Below, in pieces: positions 61,099-64,000 of a DNA stretch of 64,000 nucleotides (within the stretch, counting starts at the first letter, position 1; each line of letters opens with the position of its first letter). Under the pieces are notes generated by a model. That model was not told the origin of the DNA. It searched no databases and saw only the letters and a list, made by a program, of their open reading frames with translations. A program made the position numbers and the translations under genes. Source of the DNA: Acinetobacter oleivorans DR1 (GTDB lineage Bacteria; Pseudomonadota; Gammaproteobacteria; Pseudomonadales; Moraxellaceae); NCBI RefSeq assembly GCF_000196795.1, contig NC_014259.1, forward strand, positions 1,550,001 to 1,614,000, written 5' to 3'.

Positions 61099-61242
61099 TT
61101 AGCTGTTAGGCCAGCAAAAGCCGCAGTTTTGACATTCCCATTGAGAACCTGAGCCAGAATGACTAACACCTAAAGTGCATTTGTCATTAGTACATCTTGG
61201 ACAAGTCCCATAAATCACACGAAAAGATTTCATAACAAACAT
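61099..61242 (-). CDS. Small zinc-ribbon-like phage protein, 47 residues
   Basis: The frame from ATG 61242 to TAA 61099 encodes a 47-residue protein with two cysteine pairs, CPRC near residue 14 and CQNCGFC near residue 37, plus a Cys at 22. This pattern suits a zinc ribbon. A start at 61233 (MKSF) is also possible. It lies between the 122-residue gene and the exonuclease gene, 14 bases before the latter. Confidence 0.68.
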   Translation of the reverse strand: MFVMKSFRVIYGTCPRCTNDKCTLGVSHSGSGSQWECQNCGFCWPNS

Positions 61243-61257
61243 CTGTCTCACCTTCTA

Positions 61258-61626
61258 TTAACGTGAACCTAGAAATCCACGACGGATTTTGTAGGCTTTG
61301 CGATCAGGAGAAGGGATGTGTGTTTTGCTATAAATTTCATCCAATTCACGTTTTCTCTGTTTTTTAATTTCCTCTTCTAAATTACGAAGGATCCATGCTT
61401 TTGTATTGAGCGTATATTGAGAAACAGGGGTTAATTCACCTGAATCATCAATGGTATATACACGTGTTAAAGTGTGAGGTGCAGCATAAGTTGTGAAGCC
61501 CAGTCGAACTTTATATAAACCGCGGTCTTCATCTTTTCCCTTAAACTCGCGGAAAGATTTATTGTTTGCCGTACCATTTGGACTATTGTTATAACGTCTA
61601 GAACCACGAAGGAAGTTAGTGTTCAT
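61258..61626 (-). CDS. Hypothetical phage protein, 122 residues
   Basis: A basic protein (RGSRRYNNSPNGTANN at the start, KKQRKRELDEIYSKT and KAYKIRRGFLGSR at the end), probably nucleic-acid associated by charge alone. The stop-start overlap with the upstream gene is four bases (ATGA). No family recognised. Confidence 0.65.
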   Translation of the reverse strand: MNTNFLRGSRRYNNSPNGTANNKSFREFKGKDEDRGLYKVRLGFTTYAAPHTLTRVYTIDDSGELTPVSQYTLNTKAWILRNLEEEIKKQRKRELDEIYSKTHIPSPDRKAYKIRRGFLGSR

Positions 61627-61952
61627 TGGGCACCACCTAATTTAACAACACGAACTTGAGCTTCTACTTGTTCACCTGAGTTAAATTGCTGTTGCCATTG
61701 TTTTGTTTTTTGCTCACGTACCTGAGCCTCTGCATCACATGCATATATAAATGCAATAGCTATCGCACTAACTACGAGGAAGAGTAAAACATACGGCAAT
61801 TTACTATCTTTTTTAAACTTTAGATCCTCAGCCGATGGATGCTGATAAAGTTTAGATGTAGCTGGTTTATTTGTTTTGTTGCCGCTAAGTTCAGGAACAA
61901 AACAGATTGGAGTAGATGGTGAAGGTTGACTGCTTATATATTTCTGATTCAT
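61623..61952 (-). CDS. Small membrane-anchored phage protein, 109 residues
   Basis: A single membrane segment (LPYVLLFLVVSAIAIAFIYA) lies at about residues 53-72, after a polar Pro/Ser/Thr-rich N-terminal part and before a Gln/Glu/Val-rich tail. The topology is unknown; inhibitors and exclusion proteins of phages often look like this, but no evidence supports a role here. Confidence 0.65.
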   Translation of the reverse strand: MNQKYISSQPSPSTPICFVPELSGNKTNKPATSKLYQHPSAEDLKFKKDSKLPYVLLFLVVSAIAIAFIYACDAEAQVREQKTKQWQQQFNSGEQVEAQVRVVKLGGAQ

Positions 61953-61983
61953 AATAATTCGCCTTAATACGTACAGTATTGGT

Positions 61984-62028
61984 AGAAGAAGCCTCGATAG
62001 CCGTCCAAAGTCATTGAGGCTTTTTCAT
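61984..62028 (-). repeat. Hairpin repeat, copy 1
   Basis: On the minus strand AAAAGCCTCAATGACTTTGG is followed by ACGGCTATCGAGGCTT, forming a stem of AAGCCTC with GAGGCTT. It lies across the end of the 62011-62271 gene, just upstream of the 61952 start. A near copy lies at 62309-62351. The lack of a T tract argues against strong termination. Confidence 0.55.
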
Positions 62029-62271
62029 TTGTGTTAGTTCAGCGTTTACAGAGATTTGCGAAGGTTTATATCTGTACTTAAAACCGTTTTTATTAATGCG
62101 CTCTTCATCAATAAAGTTTTTCGCATTAATGTTTGTGATTTCCAAGTCCTTCCAATTCGGAAAGTCTTTACTTGTACATTGAACAAGACGACCACAAGCC
62201 ATAGCTCGTAACGCCTCCGCAACGCTAATCAAGCCTTGTTCATCTGTAACGTTGTTCTTGTAGATATCCAT
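62011..62271 (-). CDS. Hypothetical phage protein, 86 residues
   Basis: ATG 62271 (MDIYKNNVTDEQGLISVAEAL) was chosen because AAGAGG lies about ten bases upstream. An in-frame ATG at 62331 would run through the hairpin repeat and its terminator-like T tract. The protein is basic at its end and resembles no family I recognise. Confidence 0.6.
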   Translation of the reverse strand: MDIYKNNVTDEQGLISVAEALRAMACGRLVQCTSKDFPNWKDLEITNINAKNFIDEERINKNGFKYRYKPSQISVNAELTQMKKPQ

Positions 62272-62308
62272 GAGAGTTAACCTCTTGGCGTTTGCGTAGT
62301 ATTGGTTG

Positions 62309-62351
62309 AAAAAAGCCCCGATAGCCGTCAAAAGTTTTCAGGGCTTTTATT
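62309..62351 (-). terminator. Hairpin repeat, copy 2, with T tract
   Basis: On the minus strand AAAAGCCC pairs with GGGGCTTTT around the shared GACGGCTATCG sequence and is followed by T residues. It lies after the DUF2303 gene and before the 62271 start. It could end part of the leftward transcript, or act as an antitermination or processing site, since the operon continues. Confidence 0.6.
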
Positions 62352-62356
62352 ATTTT

Positions 62357-63160
62357 TTAAGATTTAAATGAACCAATTCGCACTGGGTTTTCAGGAAGTA
62401 AAGCAATTACTTCTTCTTTGAAATCTTCAATAATTTCACTACGTAATAACTCTTCTTTGACAATTTGAATGGCAAACTGCGGTGTACTGCCAGTGCTATT
62501 CACAATTAAACGTAATTTGATTTCTCGTTCTTCAAGTCCTAAGTAAGCTGAATCTTGGATTGTGAAATAAGCAGGTAATATGCCTTTTTTAGCTGTCGCT
62601 GCAATTTGGGCCATTTCAGATTGAACCTGACGTGTGTTTTCTACTTCAGCGTTACTAGTAGTTGACGCGTCAATTTGCATATTTCGTACTGCAACAACGG
62701 CATCTTTAATATCAATGACATTATTATTTTCATCAAATGCATTAAGTACTTGAGCCCAATCTTCAATGAAAACAGCAAAGTTGCGTTGATCTAATTTATT
62801 GTCTTTAAGTTGATTCAACTTTTTCCATACAACAGTTGATTCTAAACATAAAGAAGCTAAGTAGTCACAATGGCCTTGGGTTTGTCCTTCACCATGGAAG
62901 TTAAGAACTGCAATAGCTTTTACGTCATTTTGATTAACAAAAATTGGTGTATTTTTTCCACCTTCTGCTATAACAAAATCTTTAAAGTCAATAAATGTAG
63001 GTGTTAAGAATTCACCATGAGGACGGAAACGTGCATCCATAAATTTTTCTGCAGCAATAACACTGTAGTCTTGATGCAAAGCAACAAGTTGGCCGCGTTC
63101 AAGTTGAATTACTGGTTTTGCTAAACCTAGTACTTTTTCAATTTCGATTTTTTCAGACAT
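62357..63160 (-). CDS. DUF2303-family phage protein
   Basis: This 267-residue protein matches the DUF2303 (YfdQ-type) family: FIDFKDFVIAEGGKNTPIFVN, then AVLNFHGEGQTQGHCDY, with a C-terminal EVIALLPENPVRIGSFK. DUF2303 proteins occur in phage early regions; their function is unknown. A separate unrelated protein of 110 residues lies upstream on the same strand. Confidence 0.8.
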   Translation of the reverse strand: MSEKIEIEKVLGLAKPVIQLERGQLVALHQDYSVIAAEKFMDARFRPHGEFLTPTFIDFKDFVIAEGGKNTPIFVNQNDVKAIAVLNFHGEGQTQGHCDYLASLCLESTVVWKKLNQLKDNKLDQRNFAVFIEDWAQVLNAFDENNNVIDIKDAVVAVRNMQIDASTTSNAEVENTRQVQSEMAQIAATAKKGILPAYFTIQDSAYLGLEEREIKLRLIVNSTGSTPQFAIQIVKEELLRSEIIEDFKEEVIALLPENPVRIGSFKS

Positions 63161-63198
63161 GAAGGTCTTTCCTTTGGTTGTAATTAAAAGGGGGAGAA

Positions 63199-63531
63199 TT
63201 AAGCTTTTTCTTCAAAAAGCTGCTGAGTGTGTTTTGAAAAAAGTGAAACATCGCCATGCGTATTTACATACATCGGTGTTTTATCGCCGTGTTCTTCAAC
63301 GCTCTTACCCTTTGGCATTGGAGCATTAGAAATAAGCTTGTGTTCAACCGTTACGTTGTTATGTCCAACGCCTTTGGTGAACTTTAATTTAATTGTAATT
63401 TCGCCGACTTTTTGAGTATCAACAGCAGCACTTGCAACTTTACTAACCGCATAACCGAGCTGTTTAGCAAAAGCACCACCATCGATGTCATTGATAAATT
63501 CTTCGCATTCTGTAGAGCGTAATTGACTCAT
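63199..63531 (-). CDS. Hypothetical phage early protein, 110 residues
   Basis: The first gene of the leftward operon. It has no recognised family; the middle contains a Gly-rich element (KFTKGVGHNNVTVEHKLISN). Transcription begins from the operator-overlaid promoter upstream, and its GGTGAA ribosome site lies in one arm of a hairpin (see 63539-63562). It is followed by the DUF2303 gene. Confidence 0.68.
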   Translation of the reverse strand: MSQLRSTECEEFINDIDGGAFAKQLGYAVSKVASAAVDTQKVGEITIKLKFTKGVGHNNVTVEHKLISNAPMPKGKSVEEHGDKTPMYVNTHGDVSLFSKHTQQLFEEKA

Positions 63532-63538
63532 TTTTTAA

Positions 63539-63562
63539 TTCACCGAGAGATGTGTTGGTGAA
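63539..63562 (-). promoter_or_regulatory. Hairpin overlapping the ribosome site of the first early gene
   Basis: TTCACC (63557-63562 on the minus strand) pairs with GGTGAA (63539-63544), which is also the only good ribosome site before ATG 63531. The stem could lower translation of the first gene or be relieved by a factor. Six base pairs with a 12-base loop, so weak. Confidence 0.4.
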
Positions 63563-63565
63563 ATT

Positions 63566-63617
63566 ATTATGCATAAGTGCATAACGTAATGCAATACTGC
63601 ATTATGCAATTGTGCAT
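63566..63617 (-). promoter_or_regulatory. Early promoter with three operator-like palindromes
   Basis: ATGCA-N4-TGCAT occurs at 63569-63582, 63589-63602 and 63604-63617, with centres 20 and 15 bp apart. On the minus strand, a TTGCAT -35 (63589-63594) and CATAAT -10 (63566-63571) with a 17-base spacer lie on sites 2 and 1. A phage repressor dimer binding here would block the leftward operon. The repressor is not in the window. Confidence 0.75.
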
Positions 63618-63644
63618 TATTTTTTTTGATTAATTTTTAGATAT

Positions 63645-63672
63645 AAAAAAGCCCGCTATTAAAGCAGGCTTA
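63645..63672 (-). terminator. Terminator of the rightmost phage gene
   Basis: On the minus strand AAGCCTGC pairs with GCGGGCTT around TTTAATA and is followed by TTTTT. It separates the gene ending at 63726 from the leftward operon promoter, so that operon is a separate transcription unit. Confidence 0.82.
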
Positions 63673-63725
63673 TTAAGAATAGGGTAAGTTATTAATTTAA
63701 AAAGTTAATTTACTAATTTAATAGA

Positions 63726-64000
63726 TTAAATCTTTAAATTTTCCACAGTAAGTTTAAGCATTCTCGCTAGTTCCATATCAAAACCATGTAATGCTTTCTT
63801 TATAACATTGCCAGCCATATTGTGGTTTTCGAAATGATCCGTTGTAAATGCTTGAGTTACAAGTGGATGATGCTCATTAGTGAGTTCTTTAATATTTAGT
63901 AGAATGGTCGCAGCTATATCTGGTGATGACCTTACAACTTCTTCGACAAATGTAGTGAGAAAAGCTTGTCTACCTATTAGATCTGCTGTGTTTTTTTCAT
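63726..64000 (-). CDS. Partial phage gene (start outside window)
   Basis: The frame stays open from the window edge to TAA at 63726 (91 visible codons). The visible part reads FLTTFVEEVVRSSPDIAAT, with helix-rich segments ending in MELARMLKLTVENLKI. I do not recognise it, and no helix-turn-helix is visible in this part, so it is not shown to be the repressor. Its end is followed by the terminator at 63645-63672. Confidence 0.65.
   Translation of the reverse strand, partial: EKNTADLIGRQAFLTTFVEEVVRSSPDIAATILLNIKELTNEHHPLVTQAFTTDHFENHNMAGNVIKKALHGFDMELARMLKLTVENLKI

Larger units (their letters stand above)
55712..64000. mobile_element. Left part of a prophage or phage-derived integrated element
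   Basis: A tyrosine integrase at the host boundary faces a leftward operon of small overlapping genes, including AlpA-type, exonuclease and DUF2303 genes and an operator-promoter region, all typical of a temperate phage early region. The element runs beyond the window. No tRNA lies at the left boundary and the att sequence cannot be fixed without the right end. The left boundary is taken as the end of the HAD gene and is approximate. Confidence 0.85.

Overview
The window looks like a chromosomal segment of an Acinetobacter species, probably from the A. calcoaceticus-baumannii group. It has AT-rich non-coding DNA, a RecA of 348 residues, the gene order dxr-rseP-bamA-skp-lpxD-fabZ-lpxA, and nas/moa genes and phage genes of Acinetobacter type. 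The assignment rests on recalled protein families and gene order; no search was run.

Region 1 (1-3.6 kb, minus strand) is the start of a Fur-controlled siderophore operon. It has an SbnA-like and an SbnB-like enzyme, which together make L-2,3-diaminopropionate, then an IucA/IucC synthetase that runs off the window. Region 2 (4.2-20.8 kb) is a nitrate assimilation block: nasT-nasS on the minus strand, then nirB, a NirD/FAD-reductase fusion, the assimilatory nitrate reductase and mobA on the plus strand, an orphan molybdopterin oxidoreductase, and a molybdenum cofactor operon moaA-moaD-moaE-moaCB-moeA. The nirB leader carries a sigma-54-type promoter, a stem-loop region and an intrinsic terminator, as expected of NasT (ANTAR) antitermination. 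The moa operon also has a sigma-54-like promoter with a palindromic NtrC-type site upstream. No nitrate transporter gene is present.

Region 3 (20.9-36 kb) is ordinary chromosome: HxlR and MocR-type regulators, an EamA transporter, tusDCBE, a GalE-like protein lacking its catalytic lysine, fumC, small lipoprotein and hypothetical genes, a threonine-codon leader peptide with an attenuator-like hairpin ahead of an isochorismatase-fold hydrolase, a tandem glycine riboswitch ahead of a DadA-like oxidase, ispF, argF and a TetR regulator. Region 4 (36.2-55.7 kb) holds ntrC, an ntrB that is frameshifted in this sequence, rimO, the envelope cluster pyrH-frr-uppS-cdsA-dxr-rseP-bamA-skp-lpxD-fabZ-lpxA, cpoB, the SRP RNA, recX, recA, hslR and a HAD nucleotidase.

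Region 5 (about 55.7-64 kb) is the left end of a prophage or related integrated element. A tyrosine integrase faces a long leftward operon of small, overlapping genes that includes an AlpA-type excisionase, three proteins sharing one short module, two 47-residue genes, a DEDDh exonuclease and a DUF2303 protein. The operon starts from a promoter overlaid by three ATGCA-N4-TGCAT operator-like palindromes. The right end lies outside the window.

The common thread of the left two thirds is nitrogen control. NtrC-type TTGGTGCA half-sites occur upstream of nirB, upstream of moaA and between ntrB and rimO, so the frameshift in ntrB bears directly on whether this strain can activate the nas and moa promoters.
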